Source: CAZTTG01 sp964615935
GTDB lineage: Bacteria > Planctomycetota > UBA1135 > GCA-002686595
Direction of reading: 5' to 3'
Length of the DNA stretch: 64,000 nt
Assembly (NCBI GenBank): GCA_964615935.1
Contig: CAZTTG010000019.1
Location: 13,589-77,588 of the forward strand
Below the pieces are notes generated by a model. The model saw nothing but the letters and a program-made list of their open reading frames with translations. It did no database searches and had not been told where the DNA came from. Positions 53,542 through 62,529 of this stretch are shown here, piece by piece. Positions within the stretch are counted from its first letter, which is position 1. Each line of letters opens with the position of its first letter. The translations under genes were made by a program, and so were the position numbers.

Positions 53542-55827
53542 TCAGGTCTTGAACTTCACCTCGGTCCGCGAGCTGCCCTTGGCGTGGTCGAAGGTCCATA
53601 CCACCACCACCTCCACGCCCTTGCGCAGGGGCTCGAGGGGGTAGAAGACCACCATGCCCGGAGCCGAGGTGTGGCGATTGGCCCCGCCATCGGCGAGGTG
53701 AATCAGGCCCTCGACCTTCTTTCCCAGGATGGTCACCTTGCAGCGGTAGGAATCCCGGGTGCCCACCAGACCACCGGTGCCGAAGTTGTGCAGGGAGATG
53801 GGGTAGCCCAGGACCTCCTTGTCGCCGTGGCCGTTCTTCTCCAGGAACTCCTTCAGCTCGGCGCCCAGGTCGGCGACGCTGACCTGGTTGGGGAACGAGT
53901 CCCTGGCCGAGACCGGGAAGCAGCGATATCCGCCCTGGCCCTCCGCGGGCCGCCCGACCCCCCGGATGCAGTCCATGACCAGGATCTCCTCGGTCGAGTA
54001 GAGCCCGATGGTGTAGAGGCGGTTGTTCAGCAGGGCGTCCCGGTAGCCGGGGTGAGAGAGCCACTCCTTGAAGACGTCCTTGGGCTTCTTGGCCGTGGTG
54101 CACACCAGCGCCATCTGGGCGAACATGTCCCCCAGGTGCGAGCCGCCGAGAAGCTCGATGTTCTGCTTCTGCTCGCGCTCGGGGCCGCGCTCCTCCTCGT
54201 TGGCGAGCAGGTACTCGGCGTGCTCGCGGCAGCGCTTGGAGTAGGCATGGGCCCAGCCGACCGCCGTGGAGGACTGCTCCTTGCGCGCCTTGTTGAAGGC
54301 GTCCAGCCACTTCTTGACGTCCTTGCTCACCGAGCCGAGCAGCTCGGGGTCGCCCTTCCTGATGGCCTTGAGCACCGGGCTGGCCTCGGTCCAAAAGTCC
54401 TTCCACTCCTTCTCGAGCTGGGCGATGGAGAGGCCGTCGTGCTCCTCGGCGAATTTCTCCTCCACCCGGATGGGGTGGTTCTCCGGCGCCAAGCGGTCCA
54501 GGTCCAGGAGCAACGTGGGATCGCGGCGCACCACGTAGTCGCAGAAGGACCAGGCCTTGATGCGCGCGTCGTTGGGGAACTTGGCCGCGTCGATCACCGG
54601 GAGCTGCGCCGCCGGGGTGCCCTCGCCCAGCTTCCAGGCGGCCTCCAGGGCGAGGTCCCCCCAGGTGTCCATATCGGGGGAGTACTTGTCGATGTCCTCC
54701 TCGCCGGCCTTGGAGCGGAGCTGCGCCTCGCGGTCCACGATGAACTGTCGGTTGTTTTTGAAGAACATGCCGACGATGGTGTGCCCAATACCCTCCCGCA
54801 GGGCGGCGGCCCGAAGCCCCGAGTAGCCCTGTGCCACATTGCGGACCGCGCCGTCGTACACGCCCTGCTCGTTGTGCGGCGCGGACACCAGCATGGCGAC
54901 GCCTTCGGATTGCAGGCCGCTGGCGCGAGTGTGCTCCAGGCGGAACTTGAGCTGGTCGGGCTCCATAAGGTCGGAGTTGGCCTGGAGGATCTGCTTGTAG
55001 GTGTCGGCGTCCTTGAAGAAGGCCCAATCGCGGAACCAATAGCGCGGGTCGTCGCGGAAGCCCTGAAAGCCCTCCGTCACGGCCGCCATCACGCGAATGG
55101 CGCGCTCCCCGTTCTTGGCGGCCTCGATCAGGAGGTCGGGCTCGAAGTCCCCGCGCACCGTGAAGTGCTCAGACTTGACGCTGACGTAGGAGACCTTGGC
55201 GTTCTCCAGGAACGGCTGCTTCGCGCTGGCGTCGAGGACCTCGACCGAGTAGTCCTTGCGGGCCTCATTGGCGACCGCCTCCTCGATCTTCTTTGAGCGC
55301 TCGAAGAGCGTCTGCTCCAGGTCGGTCCCGGTCAAGCCGGCCACGGCCTTGTGCGCCAGCGCCTGCTGGGCCTCTTCCTCATCTGGCTTGAAGAAGATCA
55401 CCTTCTCGTAGTGCCACAGCGACATGTCCGTGCGACCGGCCTTGTCGTACTCCTGCGCCATCTTCAGGTGGGCCTTGGCCACGGACTCGGCCGTCTTCTC
55501 CCACTTCTTCTGCAGGCTCTGCGCCGCGCGCGGGTCGGGGCTGTCGTTCTTGGGGTAGACGAAGTCCGGATCGAGTCCCCAGGAGTCGCCCAGACGCCGG
55601 TAGCCGAGCGCTTCGCGGGCCTTCTTGTGGTCCGGATCGTACTCGCTCAGGAGCATCAGCCAGACGCGGCGGGCGATCAGCGGGAAGCCTTCCTTGTAGG
55701 CCGAGGCGGCGTAGCCGTGGAGCTGCTTGGCCTGCTTCTCCCGGAACTTGATCTCTTCCCTGGACTGGGAGAATGCGACGGGAACCAGGAGCAGCAGGAG
55801 CCAGGGGAGGAATGCCAGGCGCAACAT
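53542..55827 (-). CDS. Large secreted protein of unknown function
   Basis: The gene encodes 761 residues from an ATG preceded by GGAGGGAGCTC. A signal peptide (LPWLLLLLVPVAFSQ) is followed by a helical TPR-like segment (about 40-170), a central domain that contains LREGIGHTIVGMFF where related planctomycete proteins of gluzincin type have a HExxH metal site, and a C-terminal beta domain (CKVTILGKKVEGLIHLADGG, VEVVVVWTF). If it descends from a metallopeptidase the active site is lost here. Family not firmly recognised. It converges with the HtrA-like gene. Confidence 0.75.
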   Translation of the reverse strand: MLRLAFLPWLLLLLVPVAFSQSREEIKFREKQAKQLHGYAASAYKEGFPLIARRVWLMLLSEYDPDHKKAREALGYRRLGDSWGLDPDFVYPKNDSPDPRAAQSLQKKWEKTAESVAKAHLKMAQEYDKAGRTDMSLWHYEKVIFFKPDEEEAQQALAHKAVAGLTGTDLEQTLFERSKKIEEAVANEARKDYSVEVLDASAKQPFLENAKVSYVSVKSEHFTVRGDFEPDLLIEAAKNGERAIRVMAAVTEGFQGFRDDPRYWFRDWAFFKDADTYKQILQANSDLMEPDQLKFRLEHTRASGLQSEGVAMLVSAPHNEQGVYDGAVRNVAQGYSGLRAAALREGIGHTIVGMFFKNNRQFIVDREAQLRSKAGEEDIDKYSPDMDTWGDLALEAAWKLGEGTPAAQLPVIDAAKFPNDARIKAWSFCDYVVRRDPTLLLDLDRLAPENHPIRVEEKFAEEHDGLSIAQLEKEWKDFWTEASPVLKAIRKGDPELLGSVSKDVKKWLDAFNKARKEQSSTAVGWAHAYSKRCREHAEYLLANEEERGPEREQKQNIELLGGSHLGDMFAQMALVCTTAKKPKDVFKEWLSHPGYRDALLNNRLYTIGLYSTEEILVMDCIRGVGRPAEGQGGYRCFPVSARDSFPNQVSVADLGAELKEFLEKNGHGDKEVLGYPISLHNFGTGGLVGTRDSYRCKVTILGKKVEGLIHLADGGANRHTSAPGMVVFYPLEPLRKGVEVVVVWTFDHAKGSSRTEVKFKT

Positions 55828-56046
55828 GATGAGCTCCCTCCGGGGAGATCGGGGAAGGCGGTGGACGGGTTCGACGGGTCCCGGGCTCAGCTCGAGGCCC
55901 GCGGTCGAGCCGGCGGCCATTCTCCACCAGCCCCTGGGGATTGACCAGCCCCATTTACGTCACGCATGCACCCGGGAGCCGGCGCCGCCATGGAAAGGCG
56001 GCGGGGCCGGCTGCGATCAATCCGATGACGACCAGGGCAGAGGGAA

Positions 56047-57186
56047 TCAGCCTTGGAGGCGCCAGACGGCGGTGTACGCACCATGCGCCCTCGTGCGCGG
56101 AGTATTGGAGGGCGGTTCGAGCGCACCGCCGCAGGTGCCAGCCGCGGCTGCGGGTTCGGTTCCGAGGGCGCGACGACGCTGGTCGGCGGGCTTCGGCAGG
56201 GCCTTCTGGGCGGGCAGCTTCGGCGCGGTATCGGCCTGCGGCACGGCGATGTCGGCGGCCTGATTCAGGGCGACGTCGTCCTTCGGCCGGGCGATGTCGG
56301 GGGCGCGGCGCAGCTCGTCGTCGGCCAGCGCCAGGGCGGCGTCGGTGGCCCGGGGCTGGGCGACGTCGTTCTTCGGCCGGGCGATGTCGGGGGCGCGGCG
56401 CAGCTCATCGTCGGCCAGCGCCAGGGCGGCTTCCGCCAGCCTCGGAATGGAGATGTCGCCGATGGGCGGGGCGAGCTCGTTGGCCGGGGGAAGGATGGCC
56501 TCCTCGACCTGGGGCAGGGCGGTGTCGGCGGCCTGGCGAGCCGCGTCGCTCATCGGATGCGCCACGTCTCCGGTCGGGACCTTCTGGTCCACGGCCACCG
56601 GGCCGAAGGCGCCGCGGATCATGCCGATGGGCGGCATCGTCAGGAGCGGGTCGGTGACCAGGGGATCATAAGCGAAGGCCAGGAACTCACCGCGGCCGTC
56701 CACACGCTGCTCGAACCGACCTTCCAGCCAGCCCACCGAGCGCGCGGCCTGCGCGGTCTCACGGGCGCGGAAGATCGCCCCCTTGGCGAGCCCGTACACC
56801 ATCTTCTGTACCTCGCCGTCGTCGTTCAGCACCTGGACGCTCTCCGGGTACAGGTGCAGCTCGAAGTGATACGGGGCGAGACCGGCCTCGTCGTACATGA
56901 ATCCGGCGACCCGACCCACGCCCTTGGCGTTCCGGTGCCATTCGCCCTGGGAGACTCCCCCCTCGAAGACCGCGACGTCCGAGAGGTGGAAGGGGACGGT
57001 GCCGAGCATGGCGAACTGGTCCGCCGCCGGCGGGGCCGCGTCGGTGCGCGGGAGGGCGTTGTCGGACCGGTGGGCGAGGACATCGGCGTCCCGGGCCTGG
57101 GCGGGGAGCGCCAGGGACAGGCCGGCCGCCAGGGGCAGGGCCAGGGTTTGAAGGGTGCTGCGGAGCCGTTCGTGTTTGCGTGCCAT
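56047..57186 (-). CDS. Secreted repeat-tailed protein, unknown
   Basis: The gene encodes 379 residues from an ATG with GGAG ahead. A signal peptide (TLALPLAAGLSLALPAQA) precedes a folded domain of about 130 residues (FHLSDVAVFEGGVSQGEWHR, LHLYPESVQVLNDDGEV) and then an Ala/Pro/Asp-rich tail. The tail carries a tandem duplication of 30 residues (AALALADDELRRAPDIARPK followed by DVA, twice) that matches a 90-bp direct repeat in the DNA. The tail is probably disordered or a stalk. No function is known. Confidence 0.65.
   Translation of the reverse strand: MARKHERLRSTLQTLALPLAAGLSLALPAQARDADVLAHRSDNALPRTDAAPPAADQFAMLGTVPFHLSDVAVFEGGVSQGEWHRNAKGVGRVAGFMYDEAGLAPYHFELHLYPESVQVLNDDGEVQKMVYGLAKGAIFRARETAQAARSVGWLEGRFEQRVDGRGEFLAFAYDPLVTDPLLTMPPIGMIRGAFGPVAVDQKVPTGDVAHPMSDAARQAADTALPQVEEAILPPANELAPPIGDISIPRLAEAALALADDELRRAPDIARPKNDVAQPRATDAALALADDELRRAPDIARPKDDVALNQAADIAVPQADTAPKLPAQKALPKPADQRRRALGTEPAAAAGTCGGALEPPSNTPRTRAHGAYTAVWRLQG
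56281..56430. repeat. 90-bp direct repeat inside the preceding gene's tail
   Basis: A segment starting CTTCGGCCGGGCGATGTCGG at 56281 recurs at 56371 with only a few changes over about 60 bp (period 90 bp). It stays in frame and encodes the two ALALADDELRR copies. Confidence 0.8.
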
Positions 57187-57399
57187 TTCGATCTCCAGCG
57201 GTATTCGTTTCTCGAGGACTGAGTGGGCCGAGCCCGCGGTGGGCGATGGGGCGCCCGGTGGGATCTGGGGTCGGCTACGCACCCCCGAGCCGAGCCGCCC
57301 GGGAATCCGAATACGGAAAACGAGATCGGATTCCCCCCCCTTCTCCCCTGTTGGATTCGCCGGGCGGCACGCGCCCGTAGGAGGGGGTTCTCGGCCCTC

Positions 57400-59211
<1,812 letters not shown>

Positions 59212-59245
59212 GGGCGTGCTGTCGGCTGAGGTGTGTCCGGATCGG

Positions 59246-60268
59246 TCAGCGGCCGGCGCCCTTCCCGCGGATGCAGGCGGAGAAGCCCGCGTCCTCGGCA
59301 CAGTCCAGGGCCCCGGGGCCGATCCGGTTGCGGTCGCGGGTCTCCTGGAAGCCGACGTCGGTGTCCAAGAGGCCCAGCTCGAAGGCGAACTCGTCGGCCC
59401 GGCCGGCCAGGATCCAGCGCCGGTCCAGGGGGAGCCGCTCTCCGTGGATGTGCTCCCAGTGGGCGACCAGGTTGGTGGTGCAGTTGCTGAGGAGCGTGTT
59501 GTAGAAGGCCGGCTCCTCGCGCAGCTCGTTGGCTCGCCGGCACATGTCGAGGAGGTACTCTCGCTGAGCCTCGGGATTGTGCCTCACGGGGTGGAGGTAG
59601 ACCTCGTTCCTGCGGTGGTGGGTGCGCAGCCCCACCAGATCGCGCTCCGCGCCGATCACGTACATGATCTCGAATTGCCGGAACAGCCCCCGCAGGACCC
59701 CGTAGCGCTCCCCCACCTCCTTGCGCACCTCCACCGAGAAGGTGAGGGTGCGCTCGTCGGCGAAGCGGAAGCTGACCATCGTGTGCCCGATCGACTTGTT
59801 GTCGGAGAAGTGCACGACGATGAAGTCGACCCCCTCGAGCTCGCGGGTGTCGAAGGTGGCGTCGTACCAGCCCTCGTCCCAGTCGTCCGGGCTGCGGTAG
59901 CGGAAGTCGCGGATGTCGTGGATGGTCACGAGGGGGCCGTCCACCTCGACCCGAGGCAGCCTCGAGTGGTCGGGGGACCAGACGCGGTCGTTCGAGGGCC
60001 GCAGGGCGAGGAACGCGCCCACGACCGGCAGGCACAGGATCGCCACGACGAGCTGGGCGCGGCCGCGGGTGAGCTTGATGGCCGCCAGGAGCGCGAGCAG
60101 CACCAGGGCCAGCGCCAGGGCCCAGCGCCCGACGCCAGGTCCTCCCGGCCCGCCGCCGCCCAGGAGGATCGCCCCGACGCACCAGACCACCGCGAGGAAC
60201 AGGGGGATCCAGAGCAGGAGGGTGAGGATCCGCTGGAGCGGTCCCCGGCGCGGGGTCTCGGCGATCAT
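59246..60268 (-). CDS. DUF4105 (Lnb N-terminal periplasmic) membrane protein
   Basis: The gene encodes 340 residues. Two to three N-terminal spans (ILTLLLWIPLFLAVVWCVGA, ALALALVLLALLAAI, LVVAILCLPVVGAFLAL) precede a DUF4105 domain with DFIVVHFSDNKSIGHTMVSF and the conserved NCTTNLVAHWE and PLDRRWILAGRADEF. These proteins sit in the inner membrane with the domain facing the periplasm, and a papain-like fold with Cys in NCTTN has been proposed. The substrate is unknown. A TATACT (60277-60282, minus) lies only about 9 bp ahead of the ATG, which would give an almost leaderless transcript. Confidence 0.87.
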   Translation of the reverse strand: MIAETPRRGPLQRILTLLLWIPLFLAVVWCVGAILLGGGGPGGPGVGRWALALALVLLALLAAIKLTRGRAQLVVAILCLPVVGAFLALRPSNDRVWSPDHSRLPRVEVDGPLVTIHDIRDFRYRSPDDWDEGWYDATFDTRELEGVDFIVVHFSDNKSIGHTMVSFRFADERTLTFSVEVRKEVGERYGVLRGLFRQFEIMYVIGAERDLVGLRTHHRRNEVYLHPVRHNPEAQREYLLDMCRRANELREEPAFYNTLLSNCTTNLVAHWEHIHGERLPLDRRWILAGRADEFAFELGLLDTDVGFQETRDRNRIGPGALDCAEDAGFSACIRGKGAGR

Positions 60269-60276
60269 GGCGCGAG

Positions 60277-60282
60277 AGTATA
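60277..60282 (-). promoter_or_regulatory. Possible -10 TATACT, near-leaderless start
   Basis: TATACT reads on the minus strand 8 bp upstream of the DUF4105 ATG (60268), so transcription would begin almost at the start codon. Confidence 0.4.
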
Positions 60283-60307
60283 CGCCCCGATCCCCCCCAC
60301 CGCCCGA

Positions 60308-61978
60308 TCAGTGGATCCCTACCTCCCCCTCGCCGGGATCCCGATCATAGGCCGGCAGGCTCATCATGCGCGGGTCCTCCACCGGCCGACCCATGGTGAA
60401 GTGGTAGAGGCTCTGGAAGGCCGGCCCGCGCAGGCCCAGCACCTCGTGGACCTCGTCGTCGAAGTAGCAGCCGATGCCGGTGCCCCGCCACCCGAGGGCC
60501 TCGGCCTCGAGGTAGAGGGTCTGTCCGATGGCGCCGCACTCCCAGAAGAGCCGGCGGTAGAACCAGGGGCCGTGGCGCGCCAGGGAGGCCTCGAAGTCGG
60601 CGACCATGCCCAGGCTGAAGCAGCCGTCGGAGGCGATGTCCTGGTTGCAGGAGAGCTGCCGCGCCAGATCCCGCGCGTCGCCCGGCTGGAGAAGGTGGAA
60701 GCTGAGCTCGCTCGGGCAGCGCCGCGGCCGTTTCCAGAGGAAGCTCTCGGAGCAGGCCGCGCGCAGGGCCGGCTCGCGCGAGGAGTCGCGCAGCAGGCAG
60801 TAGAGGCCCTCATCCAGGCCCTCGACGCGGTGGACGAAGAGGAAGAGGTCCACGCGCGGGCTCCAGGGCAGGGCGTCGAAGGGCGCGGCCCCCGGGGCGG
60901 GCAGGGTGCGGAGCAGCACCCGGTGGAGGTCGGAGAGGGCCATGCGGGAGCGGCCGTCGAAGGCCTGGGCGCTGCGGCGCGTGCGCACCACGCGGCGCAG
61001 GGAGGCCTCGCCCTCGAAGGCGGGAAGCGGCGCGCCCACCGGGGGCTCGTCCGCAAAGGCGTCCCGCGTTCGGGGCTTGCGGCTCGCCTCGGCGGCGCGG
61101 TCGATGAGATTCCAGTCGACGTGGCGAGGGCTGAGCCGGTTCACCTCGCCCGCGAAGGCGAGGCTGACGAAGGCCCGGCAGGCCTCCTCCGGCAGCCCTG
61201 CGGGCAGGGCCCCCTCGCCCTGGGGAGCGATCACCAGCAGCAGGTCGGGGTGCTCGGCCTCGGGTCCGGCCTGATCGGTGATGCCCAGCAGGGCCCCGAC
61301 CTCCTCGCCGGCGAGATCGTCCAGCAGCCGCACCCGCCAGCCGAGCCCGGCGGCCGCCACGGACAGGGCGGCGATGGCGTGGCCCGCGTCGTGCTGGCAG
61401 TAGCGGAAGGCCCGCTCGCCGTACTTCCACGCCTCGCGCCAGTGGATCGAGCTCAAGCCCATGAGGAAGGCGCCGGCGGGCAGCTCGCGGCTCAGCTCGC
61501 GCCACAGCTCCGGCGAGGGCTCGGCGCGCACCTCGAGCTCGTGCTGGCGGGGGCCGTAGTGGGCGACGATCGGCCCCTCGCACACTCCCTCGACCGGGCT
61601 CGCGATGACGTGGCCCTCGGTGGGGTGCAGGTTGCCGCTGGAGGGATTGACCCGCAGGGCCCAGTGATCGCTCCCGAAGCCCTTCCAGGCGGAGATGGCC
61701 AGGCTGTCGAAGAGGAGCTGTGACAGGCTTGCGCGGTCGAGCGGCCGCGGTGGCACGCCACCGGGCACCAGGGCGCGGGCGTAGAGGGGCTCGTCGGCGA
61801 CGGGCTCCATCCTCTTCAGGGGGATGCGCCGCGCCCCGTCGAAGCTGCGGAAGGGATGGGGCTGGGTGGCCCAGTCCAGTCCGTGCGGGCCGGCGGCGAA
61901 GCGGTGCAGGTGGTGCTTGGTCGCCTCGTGGTAGGCCGCGATCGGGCCCGGGTCCTCTGCCGAGTTCTCGATACTCAT
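60308..61978 (-). CDS. Tandem SagB/ThcOx-like nitroreductase
   Basis: The gene encodes 556 residues with two flavoprotein modules. ATG 61978 has a perfect AAGGAGG ahead. The first module carries ALRVNPSSGNLHPTEGHVI and the second VVRTRRSAQAFDGRSRM and later IGQTLYLEAEALGWRGTGIG, typical of the SagB-type dehydrogenase family (FMN-binding; SagB oxidises azolines in thiazole/oxazole peptides). Tandem members like this are also found outside RiPP clusters. No YcaO, cyclodehydratase or precursor gene is nearby, so thiazole-peptide synthesis is not claimed. Confidence 0.88.
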   Translation of the reverse strand: MSIENSAEDPGPIAAYHEATKHHLHRFAAGPHGLDWATQPHPFRSFDGARRIPLKRMEPVADEPLYARALVPGGVPPRPLDRASLSQLLFDSLAISAWKGFGSDHWALRVNPSSGNLHPTEGHVIASPVEGVCEGPIVAHYGPRQHELEVRAEPSPELWRELSRELPAGAFLMGLSSIHWREAWKYGERAFRYCQHDAGHAIAALSVAAAGLGWRVRLLDDLAGEEVGALLGITDQAGPEAEHPDLLLVIAPQGEGALPAGLPEEACRAFVSLAFAGEVNRLSPRHVDWNLIDRAAEASRKPRTRDAFADEPPVGAPLPAFEGEASLRRVVRTRRSAQAFDGRSRMALSDLHRVLLRTLPAPGAAPFDALPWSPRVDLFLFVHRVEGLDEGLYCLLRDSSREPALRAACSESFLWKRPRRCPSELSFHLLQPGDARDLARQLSCNQDIASDGCFSLGMVADFEASLARHGPWFYRRLFWECGAIGQTLYLEAEALGWRGTGIGCYFDDEVHEVLGLRGPAFQSLYHFTMGRPVEDPRMMSLPAYDRDPGEGEVGIH

Positions 61979-62042
61979 GTCCTCCTTCCGCCGGATCCTG
62001 CCCCGACGGGCGCGACAGGGTAACACGGGGCCGCTGCCGGGG

Positions 62043-62048
62043 TAGACT
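62043..62048 (+). promoter_or_regulatory. Possible -10 hexamer TAGACT
   Basis: TAGACT lies about 38 bp ahead of the selenoprotein-candidate ATG at 62086. No -35 was found. Confidence 0.3.
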
Positions 62049-62085
62049 GGCGGCGGCACCCCCAACCTCCCGGACCCGACCCGAC

Positions 62086-62262
62086 ATGAGACGCACGATC
62101 GCCTTCCTGTCCCTGCTGATCCCGATCGGCGGGCTCGCCATGCGCCACTACTCCTGCTGAGGCAGCCCTCTGGGCACGCTCGGTCTGGGCGTGCTGATCG
62201 GCGGTGGCCTCCTCTCCTGGAAGCTCTTCGACTGGAGCGGCCCGGGCGCGGCGGGGGACTGA
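62086..62262 (+). CDS. Probable small membrane selenoprotein with Cys-Sec motif
   Basis: ATG 62086 begins MRRTIAFLSLLIPIGGLA, a membrane-targeting segment. At codon 25 an in-frame TGA (62158-62160) follows directly after Cys (MRHYSC-U-GSPLG). The reading frame then continues with a convincing membrane span (TLGLGVLIGGGLLSWKLFDW) to a real stop at 62260, giving 58 residues. A bSECIS-like hairpin starts 13 bases after the TGA (separate entry). A neighbouring Cys-Sec pair is typical of redox sites. A read of TGA as stop would leave a 24-residue peptide and an unexplained coding-like tail. SelA/B/C genes are outside the window, so this is a strong candidate rather than proof. Confidence 0.75.
62173..62195 (+). 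promoter_or_regulatory. bSECIS-like stem-loop
   Basis: GCACGCTC (62174-62181) pairs with GGGCGTGC (62187-62194): six perfect pairs, a T-G wobble and a C-G, closing a 5-nt loop GGTCT (62182-62186). The loop sequence is the same as the apical GGUCU of the E. coli fdhF SECIS. The stem begins 13 nt after the TGA and the loop 21 nt after it, inside the range known for bacterial SECIS elements. The hairpin is itself coding. Confidence 0.75.
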
Positions 62263-62529
62263 GCGCGGAGCCCGGCTCGCCTATCTGAGGATCTCGTCGG
62301 GGATCTCGTGGCAGCTCGTGCAGGAGGTGGCCCCCATCTACTGGCTCATCTCGCAGCGTCGCCCCCAGCCGGCTCACCGGCGAGCTCGCTCGGCCACGAC
62401 CGGACCCAGCGGGGCGTCTACGCCGCCGCGCGGATGACGAGCCACGCGGCGAACGCGATCAGGCCGACGGAGACCGCGAGTCCGAGAGGGGTGCTCCGCT
62501 TCATGATCTCCAGCACCCGGGCGTGACCA
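62263..62529. other. Short region with a decayed small cytochrome candidate
   Basis: Apart from the small decayed gene described separately (62281-62504, minus), these 267 bp between the selenoprotein candidate and the sulfatase hold nothing I can support. Confidence 0.4.
62281..62504 (-). pseudogene. Decayed small membrane-anchored c-type cytochrome (candidate)
   Basis: ATG 62504, with GGAG ahead, encodes a 28-residue anchor (TPLGLAVSVGLIAFAAWLVI) and stops at 62418. In another minus frame, 62337-62281 encodes MGATSCTSCHEIPDEILR and stops; CTSCH is a heme-c attachment motif. The two pieces could be one small monoheme cytochrome with a frameshift and internal stops, or chance. The short length keeps the confidence low. 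Confidence 0.3.

Noticed and set aside
60308..61978. The SagB-like gene as part of the radical SAM peptide cluster
   Set aside because: It lies about 36 kb away with many unrelated genes between.
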